This document shows, one piece after another, positions 54,998-64,000 of a stretch of DNA of 64,000 nucleotides. The stretch spans positions 17,545,960-17,609,959 of the forward strand of contig OX637333.1 in assembly GCA_951799405.1 (NCBI GenBank). Direction: 5' to 3'. This DNA comes from Agapetus fuscipes (Eukaryota; Arthropoda; Insecta; Trichoptera; Glossosomatidae). A program made the translations under genes and the position numbers. How positions within the stretch are numbered: the first letter of the stretch is position 1; every line of letters starts with the position of its first letter. Under the pieces are notes generated by a model that was given only the letters and a program-made list of their open reading frames with translations, did no database searches and was not told where the DNA came from.

Positions 54998-57004
54998 TTA
55001 TACATTATTTCTTTACAAAGCATTATTGAGAAAATCAATTAATACTAGGTCTCACTGACAATGCATTACTTGACAAATTCAAAGAATTGATAATTATATA
55101 AATCTAGATTGTTCCATACATTACTTAGACAAAACAATATTATTTGAAATACAAGATCAGCTAATTCTTTCTTGCACGTTCCTTCCTGACATCGCATATT
55201 TGAATTATTCAAAGAATTATTTTAAATAACAAAAATGTGAGTACATAATGTGGCTACCTTCTGCGGTTCTGGAACAATCTATGATTTTATGGACTTATGT
55301 TAAAAAGTATTTTTAACAATTTTTTTGCACAAAGAAAATGACCAAATTTGTGCCTATTATTATGAAAAACTAATATGAATTGCAATATTTTATTTGCCAG
55401 AAGTACTTTTTAGAAGTTCGAGTCAGAATTCTCCCTCTTTTTAGTCGTAATTTTCACTCTGACATCGATATAAATAAAATTTATTTATATTGATGCACTC
55501 TGGACATAGCCATAAAAACAGTTTATAAAGAAAAAAGTGAAAACCTAAAAAACATAGGTCTTGAAAATTGTTTTCATTTTTCCGCTACGATGTATTTATT
55601 ACCCGTCGACATGACGTCTACAAAATGTTATCCCATATTGCACTATTGGATATCGCTGTGCGAAGAGCTCAGAGCCTTAGCCCATGTATCGCGTGTGTGA
55701 AAGAGAGACAGAGTGTAAACAGTTAGTGTGTTCTTGGCTTGATCGACGTTTAAAAAGAAATGTGACATCGTGTGAAAAGATTCAACGACAACTGTATATG
55801 CTATTGTAAAGAGCCCCCAAACACATTTGACATTTGTATCATATTTTTAAGTGTGTACAAATACTGGACTAGAGAATTTTTTTGTTTTATGCGTTGCAAC
55901 GTTTGTCTGTTCGAGATTCGAAAAACTTTAAATTTTGATTATGTTAAAACGGGACAGGGCCCTTAATACAATAAAATAAAAATTGCTTTGTTTTAATTCA
56001 CATGAGTTTATTTTTGGACACGACCAGTTTCGGGAGAAGCAGTACCTCCCATCTTCTTGTACGTAATCTCTGGAATTCAGTAAGGCTAAAACTATTGGCA
56101 AAGCGTTTCCAGTCGCGATGATGGCGAGCTTTAAGCGCAATGTCCCTGATCATATTATCACACTAGTAATAGACTGGGTACGCCCGACTACATGTTTGAG
56201 CTCGGATTTTCTTTGGTATACAAAGGTCAAACACACTGTGGACAGCATTATTAAAAAAATCAATTATATTTTGTATCCATGGTTGTTGTCTATCGTATGA
56301 TTTTTATTAGGTGCTTAAAATATTTTATTTTATTTTGTATGATTTGTAAGATTTATTGTTTTTAAAAAAATAGCTCTTATTTCATTAATGAATTTTATCC
56401 TAATGTATTAACTATTTTATTTTTGGACTTTTTTTTTATATTCTTATATTTATTAATTTAATTCATTTTACCTATTTGACTTACATATTGACTATTTTAA
56501 AACTGTGTTAAAAAAATTTACTACCTGAGGATGACTATATTGGTCGAAAACGTTTGTAATAATTGAAATATTTAAAAATTAGTAATTTTGAATATTACAT
56601 ATTTGTGAAAATAAACAGTGGTTTAAAGTTTAACAAGGTGTTATTTAATTAAATAACAAAAAAAAAAATACATATATTAATAATAAATCAATGGTTGTAT
56701 CCACATCAGTATGTTCATAAATAGGGCTAAAGTCGATTTCCGAAATCAAACTGTAATGTTGCAGAAAGTCCGCTTTGAGAAAGTTCCAATCCAAAGATTG
56801 GTCCATGTTAGATGGATAAATTATCGTCGCTGGCTACAAAAACTGGTACTGAACCTGTACAAGAAGAGGGGGGTGATGCGCGTCAATCCTAACCAGCTCA
56901 TCACCAGGCTCGGCACAACGCACGGTCAGCCTCCTGGAGGAGTTGCCTCTCACTATCCCTCACTATCCCTCGCAAGTCCTTCCCCACTCCATGCCTCCAT
57001 CAGC
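54998..57004. other. spacer with an unassigned transposon trace
   Basis: No host gene. GACACGACCAGTTTCGGGAGAAG near 56020 and CCTGAGGATGACTATATTGGTC near 56525 are word types seen near some insect retroelements, but no domain is encoded. A palindrome with ATATAAATA arms lies near 55475. The 152-codon frame starting at 56711 matches nothing I know and runs into the next MITE. Confidence 0.4.
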
Positions 57005-57413
57005 CAGGCCCGGATTAAGGGCGGTTCGAGCGGTACAACCGAACCAGGGCCACCACACTCAGGGGGCCCCCACAGGTTCACCAAAACTCTTATATTTTTA
57101 TTAGTGCCCAGGTCTTTCCGGGCATTTGTGACCAAAGGGGTCCTCGATGACAGACTTAATAGAAATTAGTTTACAAGCATTACAACAAAATATGTTTGTG
57201 ATGTAAGTCTTATGAGGCATACGCTACCAAGCCCCCCCCCCCCCCTAATGATAACAAAAATATTGTATAGAAAAAACTTCCACATACTTTTTTTTCGGAA
57301 AATATATGCATCTTTGAAGTATTGGAAAAGTTGGAGGGAAGAGAAGGGGGGCATATAGGGGGTCCCAAGCTTTAACCTGCACCAGGGCCCCCAAAGGGGC
57401 TAATCCGGGCCTG
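57005..57413. mobile_element. MITE with CAGGCCCGGATTA ends
   Basis: 409 bp bounded by perfect 13-bp inverted repeats CAGGCCCGGATTA. The ends are GC-rich with GGGCC words, the centre AT-rich with a C-run at 57230-57245. CAG..CTG ends suggest hAT. Flanks CCATCAGC and ATCAAAGC are not a clean duplication. Confidence 0.75.
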
Positions 57414-57947
57414 ATCAAAGCTTTGGCCTCCCAGCACTACTTCTGCCACTGAGTTTGGTGGAGTAGATCCTTTTTATTGTTGACGTTTCGTTCATTTCAA
57501 ATAGGTAAAACAGAAAACTACGAACTTTCACTATATTCAAACAGATGGCATGTTCAAGAACCTTTACTTATCCGAGATCTCAGGAAATATGTTGAAACAC
57601 AGAAATGCTTTTGATCAAAGAAATGACTGAAAAACTACATTAAATAAAAACTAATTCATAAATTAGAGGCATTATATCGCATTACATATAGGAAGAACAT
57701 GCACTAGTAGGCAGGTGAGTGAGTGTTGTGTAGATGTTGAGATTATGGTAAACGTCGCGTGTCCAAATACAGTGTATTAAGGGTCTTTCCCCGGGTTCCC
57801 GAGAGAGTAGTGATCAGTGGACAATCGCCATTGCCGTCTACTAACATACAGTTAACAGCTTATTCTCAATGTTGAACAGGTTTGGTATTAGGTACCTACC
57901 TTAAATGTTTATTTGAGGGAGATGTTTTTTGAGGCAAGAACAGTGCT
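57414..57947. other. spacer, nothing recognised
   Basis: No ORF or repeat recognised. Confidence 0.4.
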
Positions 57948-58676
57948 GCCATCTAAATCTAAGCTGCATAGATATTATATCAATTACCATTTTAGATTCA
58001 TATCAAACGACTTCCCACAAGCACAAGTTCGCGCTAACACATTCCGCATGTGGACGTACAATATTAAAACCCAATCTGAAAATTAATGAACATAAGCCTC
58101 GCAACTCTAGCCGACATTGACTAATAACATCTGTGGACAAGAAGTTATTTTAAAGAAAATAGACATATTTATATATGTCTCAACTTACTTACGAAAATGG
58201 TCATTAGTTAGAAAGAGAACAAAGATATTCACAGTTGCATTTTCGTTTGCACAAAAAACTCAACAAAGGGCCAAAAAAATAAACTTGAATGTTGGTACCA
58301 TTGCAAAAACTGGCTGTCGATTTGACCGGAAATAGCTAAAATTGGTAGATAACACGCGTTATAAATATTGTGATCGTCAAAATTGATGCCAGTATTTTAT
58401 ATTTTCAAAGTGTATAATCATATTTTAATTTAATCACTCATTTCATTATAACCATTGTAATATTTTATGCGTTATATTTGTAATTGTTTCCGCCGTACAT
58501 TCGGGGTACCACTGCAACGTTTGACACAAGAGGAGCGCAAGAGGGAACAAGTATATGAACCAATTCAGTACTTTAGTTACCGCTCCCCTATATTATAACT
58601 CCATGCTTGCCGAACTTCCCCGAAACTGGGATTTTTACAGTATGGGTGGTCAGCCTCATACCAACCTATAAGTCAA
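57948..58676 (+). repeat. family D copy split by family G copy
   Basis: 57948-58118 is the first part of D (AATCTAAGCTGCATAGATAT to CGCAACTCTAGCCGAC). 58607-58676 is its last part (CTTGCCGAACTTCCCCGAAAC to ACCTATAAGTCAAAG). The G repeat lies between them, so G went into D. Confidence 0.7.
58121..58606 (+). repeat. family G repeat, copy 2
   Basis: Matches 3375-3780 and beyond. It shares CATCTGTGGACAAGAAGTTATTTTAA, CAACTTACTTACGAAAATGG, GTTGGTACCATT and the GCTCCCCTATATTATAACTC end, which also has a weak match near 4060. Confidence 0.7.
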
Positions 58677-59028
58677 AGTTTATAAATATTATTACGTGCG
58701 AAAAAATGAGGTGACAGGTTAGAACGGCATAGTGACACAACAACATATGACATAAAGACAAATGACGTAACAACATATGACATAAAGGCAGTGTTCGGGG
58801 AGCGCGCTTCAAGCGCTTCAAGCCAACTTCAAGCACTCTAGTCGAGCTAGACGTATGAAACCTTACCTCATCGACTACCAGGCAGAGACATGGTCAAGCT
58901 GGTAGTTTGCATCGAGTACGTGATTTTTTCACAGATCTGCCTTTTCCTATCCTGGAGCGTTTTGGATGCGGCCTCATCAAAGAGGCCCAAAAAATGGTGC
59001 AAACTACCTCATCGACTACCAGGCAGAA

Positions 59029-60305
59029 ACTAGTACAAACTAATGCTCCATATTAATTACCTGCTTTTTGCATAAAAAAAATATTCCAAACCTGGAGCGT
59101 TTTGAATGCGGCCATTTTTTTGTAAATTATAAAAAACGATCTTTTGAAGTTAGTTGTATGAGCCATGGAAATAAAGTAAAAAAATATGATATTACATACA
59201 TTACTTGCAATAAGAGGATAAACATACTACAAATTTGTATTTTCAACCCTTCTTGTTCAGGAGAAAAGGGGGTAAAATGTTATTTTGTACAATATATTTT
59301 ATAACTCAAAAACAAAATAGAAAATATGATATTTTTGTACGTCAAATATAAGAACATAAATTTTTATACAATAATAATTTCTTACATATTCTTGCTATCT
59401 GCTGTAGTTTCAGAGCATTTTCTAAAAAACTTTACGGCAGTTCCCGTTTTTGGTTCAAAATTCGGTTTGAACGCCTTAGTATTTTATTTTAAAAATTTAT
59501 AAAAAATACCATCACCTAGAAGATTAAATTTCCTTTAAAATTGTATGAAAATTTAATATTTTATTGTGAAAGGATTGTATGTTATAGCGGTTTAACTTTT
59601 GTAACGTATTTTGATGGTTGTATATAAGTACCTACCTATCTAGCACGAGTATCTGCGTAATATTATGATGATTTCATATTATCATCATAATATCACGCAA
59701 AATATGTTACCACAAGATTAACCGCTATTCTGTTCAAACCTTTCACGATAAAATAGTTTATATCCATACAGTTTTACAGGCAATTTAATCTTCTAGGGGA
59801 TGGTATTTTTTATATATTTTTACAATCAAACACTAAGGCGTTCAAACCGGATTTTGACCAAAAAACGGGAAACGCTGTAACGGTTTTTGGGAAAATATTT
59901 CACTTCAAACTTTATTTTCTCTGAAACTATAGCAGATGGCAAGAATATGTAAGAGGTCATTATTGTATAAAAATTTATGTTTCTATATTTTACGTACAAA
60001 AATATCATATTTTCTTTTTTGTTTTTGAGTTATAAAATATATTGTAACAAATAACATTTTACCCCTCTTTCTCCTGAACAAGAAGGGTTGGAAATACAAA
60101 TTTGTAGTATGTTTATCCTCTTATTACAAGTAATGTATGTAGTATCATATTTTTTTACTTTATTTCCATGGCTCATACAACTAACTTCAAAAGATCGTTT
60201 TTTATAATTTACAAAAAAATGGCCGCATTCAAAACGCTCCAGGTTTGGAATATTAATTTTTGTGCTAAAAGCAGGTAATAAATGTGGAGCATCACCTCTT
60301 ACTAG
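59029..60305. mobile_element. giant palindrome (fold-back element)
   Basis: Arms of about 600 bp pair around a centre near 59665 (TAATATTATGATGAT/ATCATCATAATAT). Matching marks are CCAAACCTGGAGCGTTTTGAATGCGGCC (59084, 60245), TCAACCCTTCTTGTTC, TGCTGTAGTTTCAGA and TTAATCTTCTAG. The arms differ by many substitutions and small gaps, so this is an old inverted repeat and unlikely to be an assembly fold-over. Confidence 0.82.
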
Positions 60306-60348
60306 TCTCTTACTAGATCAGCATCAGCCTCTTACTAGAAAACGGGCA

Positions 60349-61488
60349 AGATGCCCGTTTTCACCAAGAATATTTAAAGATAAAGTGCTGTTTAAAAATA
60401 TTTAGGTACCAGTTTTGTTTTCACCAGCATTTAAGAACCTCTTAACTCGCTAATAACTTCTTATATTTGCGAGCCCGATATTCCGCTCCCTAAACTGTCT
60501 CTTACGCTAAAGGACACTTTAGCGCCCTGTCAGTGAGGTTATGTCATGTTTAAACTGCAAATAAGTGTATATGGACGCCGATATCCTTGTTTTTTTAGAA
60601 ACTCTTGAGGATATAGAAGTTGCTAGGACTTATCTACGTCCAAAAAGTTTTGAGAAAGGTAAAAAAATGTCGATAAGAATGACATCGATTTTTGGTGCGG
60701 ATATCGGCTGTCAAAAATACAATCATGTAGCTCCTTGCTGGATAAAATTGTAGTAATTTTTATATTTTCGGACAACAGAGCTGTACACATATAGTTTTGG
60801 TAAAGATGTTGTGGAATAACTATTATCGTCCATGAATTTATTACGTATTTAAAAACATCGATCTTTTACATTGATCGATGTTTATAGGTACCTACCATAA
60901 ATTTGTCATATCACAGGCCTTATGATATCCTTCAGATGGATTGTTACTTATTGTTTTGTACAGAAACAATTCAGTGACACCATGTTTCTTCTTTAATTTG
61001 ATAATTGATTGGTGACCGCCGTATATTTGAAAATGCCGATTTTACATGTCAAATGTGAATTGTCAACAAAAACAAAACCGCATCTGAATGCATCTGCAGA
61101 CTACAAGCCGGCAACATTACGCTTTTTTTTATAGTGTGTGCATATCAAAATATACTATGTACACACCATTGTAAAGAGAAAAATTCAATTAACAAATAAT
61201 ATTTGCAGCGTAAATGGTAGATATTATTATAAACATAAAATATTCATGTGTTGTTTTTATTTGAAATGTGTATATTATTTTATAAACCATAAAATACATT
61301 TCGAATTTACAAAAATCGAGTTTCACAACACTAGTGGTTTGCTAAACAGGCTCCTAGCTAGGTGGCCGATTTTTAGGTGACAGTTTCACTCGTGAAACTC
61401 AACGGTGCTAGGTACCCGTTTAAAGAGTCTCTTATATTTAAATACTTTTAGCTAGGTGACGGTTTAGGAGGAGTCGGTGAAAACGGGC
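60349..61488. mobile_element. TIR element, AAGATGCCCGTTTTCACC ends
   Basis: 1140 bp with perfect 18-bp inverted ends AAGATGCCCGTTTTCACC. The left end is itself part of a local palindrome (GAAAACGGGC..GCCCGTTTTC). A 62-codon frame (60565-60753, DADILVFLETLEDIEVARTY) might be a transposase N-terminus but is not recognisable. Confidence 0.65.
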
Positions 61489-61501
61489 ATCTTAGAAATG
61501 A

Positions 61502-61950
61502 GGTGTTCGGGGAGCTCATCGTAAGCAAATATTATGAGCTATGATGTCACGCACGACACCTTGGCCGTTCGCTATTTTCGCTTTTTTGCGAAGGTGGGTC
61601 GGCTTAAGCGTTCTTAACTTCACACCAATGGTTCATACCGTTCCACTGACAGTTGACAGCTAACCTCAACAACACGAATATTAGACACTATTATTAATGT
61701 TAAATAATGGATTCGAGATATCAAAAGCTCTTCAATAATTGAAAATTCTGCTGGAAATATTAGAATCATGGCTCAATAATGCGTTTTAAGATAAATCTGC
61801 ATCCGTTCTGCCGAGCTTTGACCTGCTGCTGTCTGGTTGACATATAAAATTCGCTTTTTATCGTTCGGTGAGGTTTGCGATCGAGCTACCCCCACCACGA
61901 TTTTTACTGTAAGGGTTCAAAGTGCTCAAGCTAGCTCCCCGAACACGGCC
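61502..61950. mobile_element. MITE, second copy of the 25515 family
   Basis: Reverse-orientation relative of 25515-26005. Shared parts are GTGTTCGGGGAGCTC ends, GCGAAGGTGGGTCGG, TCTGCATCC-TTCTG, GTTGACATAT-AA-TTCGC and TTTTTACTGTAAG. It also shares the target preference for A/T triplets. Confidence 0.72.
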
Positions 61951-62266
61951 AAAGACAAATGACGGAACAACAAATGACAGAATATCACAAACAAAGCTCA
62001 CGTCACAATGACAATAGTCAAAGAAAAGTGCTTACTCGCTTTACTAATAACTTGCTTACTGCGTTCGTGAGGCATTATGTATATTAGTAGGAGGGCGATT
62101 ATCGAAACATGACCGCCCGCGCCCCCTTAATGCTAAAACAGGGTTTGCCGTTGCCTGCTCGCATAACCGGCAATCCGTAATGGCCGCTTTTACTAGAAAA
62201 GAAGGCAATTTGGGTAGAGGAAAGAATTATTTCGTTGATAGAGGTGAAAAAAGTAGAAAAGCATAC

Positions 62267-62582
62267 TGTTACGATTTTAGGGTTCAAAAGTCTTTCAATT
62301 AATAACACTAGTCTTCTTTTAAAATTATTTATTTTACACTTTTAAAATTCATCTTCACAAAGATAGTCTCGATTATTCCATTACACTTGGTTTCTGTTCA
62401 CTGGTCAAGTTGGTTCAATGTATTTGTAAAGCTGGCAGGAGACTGACTCTGCAAGCGACTTGCATCCTTTTTTTACTCTTCAAAACAGTACTATCTAGAA
62501 CTATATTCACTAGACAGTTCCAGATTCAAGTAGGTACGTGGTAATCATTATTTCTAGATGCTTCAAGTATTTTATTCAATTA
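62267..62582 (-). repeat. gypsy-family LTR, truncated
   Basis: TGTTACGATTTTAGGGTTCA at the start, preceded by ATAC. It is close to the solo LTR at 32001 and ends abruptly after TATTTTATTCAATT, where another element begins (CTAGCTGACCCGGCAG). Confidence 0.75.
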
Positions 62583-63166
62583 CTAGCTGACCCGGCAGAT
62601 TTTTTCCTGCCTTTATTTTTATAAATGAGATTCAATAGTTTTGTGGATTTGTAAATTTGGGAATGGCTGTCCTTCAGAAAATGGAAAAGATGAGCGAAGA
62701 AATCTTATTTTGAAGTGATCATTGTAACTATTATAGTGAGACGGCATCGCCCAATAACTTAAAACAATTGAGCGTGCATATTTTCATGGACATTATATCA
62801 AATGAAATTGGGCTCATTTAAAGATATTGAAGTACTATGGATTGCAGTTATGAAAGATGTTGTAGCTTAAATTTCAGGAGGTGCATTTGAAAGTTTTATA
62901 TCTTTTGTCATTTTCACACTGTAATTGGTATTTCAAGCATAATTTCATTGCTTAATACCAATAAAAGAATGCTGTCATTCTATTGGGCAGAAGCAAACCT
63001 TTTCTGTGTACATTTCAAATATAATTAAATTATCATTTATAGGTTTAAATGATGCTTTAAGTAAAGCTAGTTGCAATCGTTGATGTACAGTGTATGTATA
63101 CATATTGATTGATATTAGAAGAAGTAAAATCAATAAGATAATTTAGGGTAGATCATTGTTTTGGAT
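62583..63166. other. spacer starting with CTAGCTGACCCGGCAG
   Basis: The first 20 bases resemble a word (CTAGCTGACCCGGC) found at the start of a widespread insect repeat. The rest is AT-rich and unassigned. Confidence 0.35.
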
Positions 63167-63322
63167 GTCCATATATATTATTGTTTATTGATTTTGAAAA
63201 CATAATTTATTGTGTATGTTCCTTGACTTATAGGTTGGTTTGCGGTCCATATATATTATTGTTTATTGATTTTGAAAACATAATTTATTGTGTATGTTCC
63301 TTGACTTATAGGTTGGTTTGCG
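63167..63322 (-). repeat. 78-bp tandem duplication
   Basis: GTCCATATATATTATTGTTT through CTTATAGGTTGGTTTGCG occurs twice in a row with no visible difference. The duplication includes the border and first 25 bp of a family D copy, so it is recent. Confidence 0.85.
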
Positions 63323-63797
63323 GCTGACCACCCATGCTGCAGAAAATGATTCACTTTGCCAATGGCACACCTGTTTCAGGGAAGGTTGGCAAGAGTTGTA
63401 GGGCTTATGTTTATTTCGGATTAGGTTTTTATATTGTAGGTCCACATGCGGCATGTGTTAGTGTGAAATTATGCATGTCTGCTTGTGGGAATGCATTCAA
63501 TGTGAATCTCAAATGATACATATCTTTACAACTTAGATTTAGATCATTGTGTTTATGCTCCTTAACTTATAGGTTGGTATGCGGCTGACCACTCATGCTG
63601 TAGAAAATGGTTCACTTTCCAATATCATTCCTGTTTCAGGAAAGGTCGGTCAGAGTTGTAGGGTGTTTGTTTATTTGAGATTTGGGTTTTAATATTGTAG
63701 GTTCACATGTGGCATGTGCAAGCGCGAACTTATACATGTGTGCTTGTGAGAATGCATATTTTGTGAATCACCAATACCTTTGCAACTTAGATTCGGA
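63298..63797 (-). repeat. two family D copies in tandem, reversed
   Basis: 63298-63540 and 63563-63797 both run from CTTATAGGTTGGT to TTGCAACTTAGATT in reverse orientation. They are separate, similarly diverged copies. Confidence 0.8.
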
Positions 63798-64000
63798 AAA
63801 AAATGTAATCCTTTTTTCACAATTTATTGATGATACAAACTTCATATTTTCTTAATTTTGTTCATTTTAGCTTTGATTTGTTACCTCGTATGAACGATTC
63901 GAGCTCAAGTTTGCACATATAAAGTTGAATATTTAGTAAGAAGATCGAGTATGTAGTAAAACTTGGTTCACTTTGTGGCAGGAGTTTCAAAGTTTATGTA

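Larger units (their letters stand above)
58787..61950. mobile_element. nested inverted-repeat element cluster
   Basis: The outer ends GGCAGTGTTCGGGGAGC (58787) and GGCCGTGTTCGGGGAGC (reverse, at 61950) are inverted repeats with AAA on both sides. Outside, a minisatellite of ACAAATGACATAACAAC type continues on each side (58690-58786, 61951-62000), so the cluster seems to have gone into it. Inside lie three units, listed next. Confidence 0.6.

Noticed and set aside
55970..56640. Penelope-like element
   Set aside because: Only two short word matches from memory; no RT or GIY-YIG sequence is present.
56711..57169. 152-codon frame
   Set aside because: No recognisable domain and its second half is MITE sequence.
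42200..64000. Remaining slit domain-1 exons
   Set aside because: I looked for 72-bp LRR exons with a phase-2 GTAAGT donor on the minus strand and saw none; a profile search could still find them.

Overview
The window is a stretch of arthropod, most likely insect, genomic DNA. It is AT-rich and intron-rich, and its one host gene is slit (sli), the secreted Robo ligand. I cannot name the species. The many TACCTA-type motifs and the transposon mix would fit a hemipteran or lepidopteran, but that is a guess.

Host gene. Fourteen slit exons lie on the minus strand between 42126 and 2833. In transcript order they encode the end of LRR domain 1 (41888-42126), domain 2 (39416-39548, 35881-36024, 31618-31689, 30589-30660, 30438-30509, 27689-27849), domain 3 (26713-26854, 26383-26601, 26069-26140, 25068-25228) and domain 4 (17905-18037, 16243-16530, 2833-2996). 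Each exon has AG and GT borders and all thirteen junctions keep the reading frame. Introns that split LRRs are phase 2; introns at LRRCT-to-LRRNT borders are phase 1. The first domain-1 exons and the EGF/laminin-G half lie outside the window or were not found. Introns run from 79 bp to 13.2 kb, and the size difference is largely transposon content.

Mobile DNA. The 13.2-kb intron holds a young Ty3/gypsy element (5757-12881, minus strand) with long intact gag and pol ORFs. Gag starts with a SAP-like domain. Pol runs PR-RT-RNaseH-IN and then continues into a TARG1/Poa1p-like macrodomain and a CCCH zinc finger; this is the most unusual item here. The 7-kb intron holds a nearly complete LINE (20660-24720) whose ORF2 has no AUG and is joined to ORF1 by an ideal -1 slippery heptamer. 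Other elements are solo LTRs with ATAC target duplications, decayed LINE and RTE pieces, two PIF/Harbinger derivatives, hAT fragments and MITEs, tRNA-derived SINEs and fold-back elements. A recurring ~240-bp repeat, called family D here, occurs about twenty times.

Upstream side (42.2-64 kb). No host exon was recognised. This part is layered repeats: a Harbinger remnant with both of its ORF starts, a 2-kb minisatellite of 15-16-bp units, a LINE split by 0.9 kb of foreign DNA, a 91-bp SPIN-like hAT MITE, and a nested cluster of inverted-repeat elements at 58.8-62 kb.
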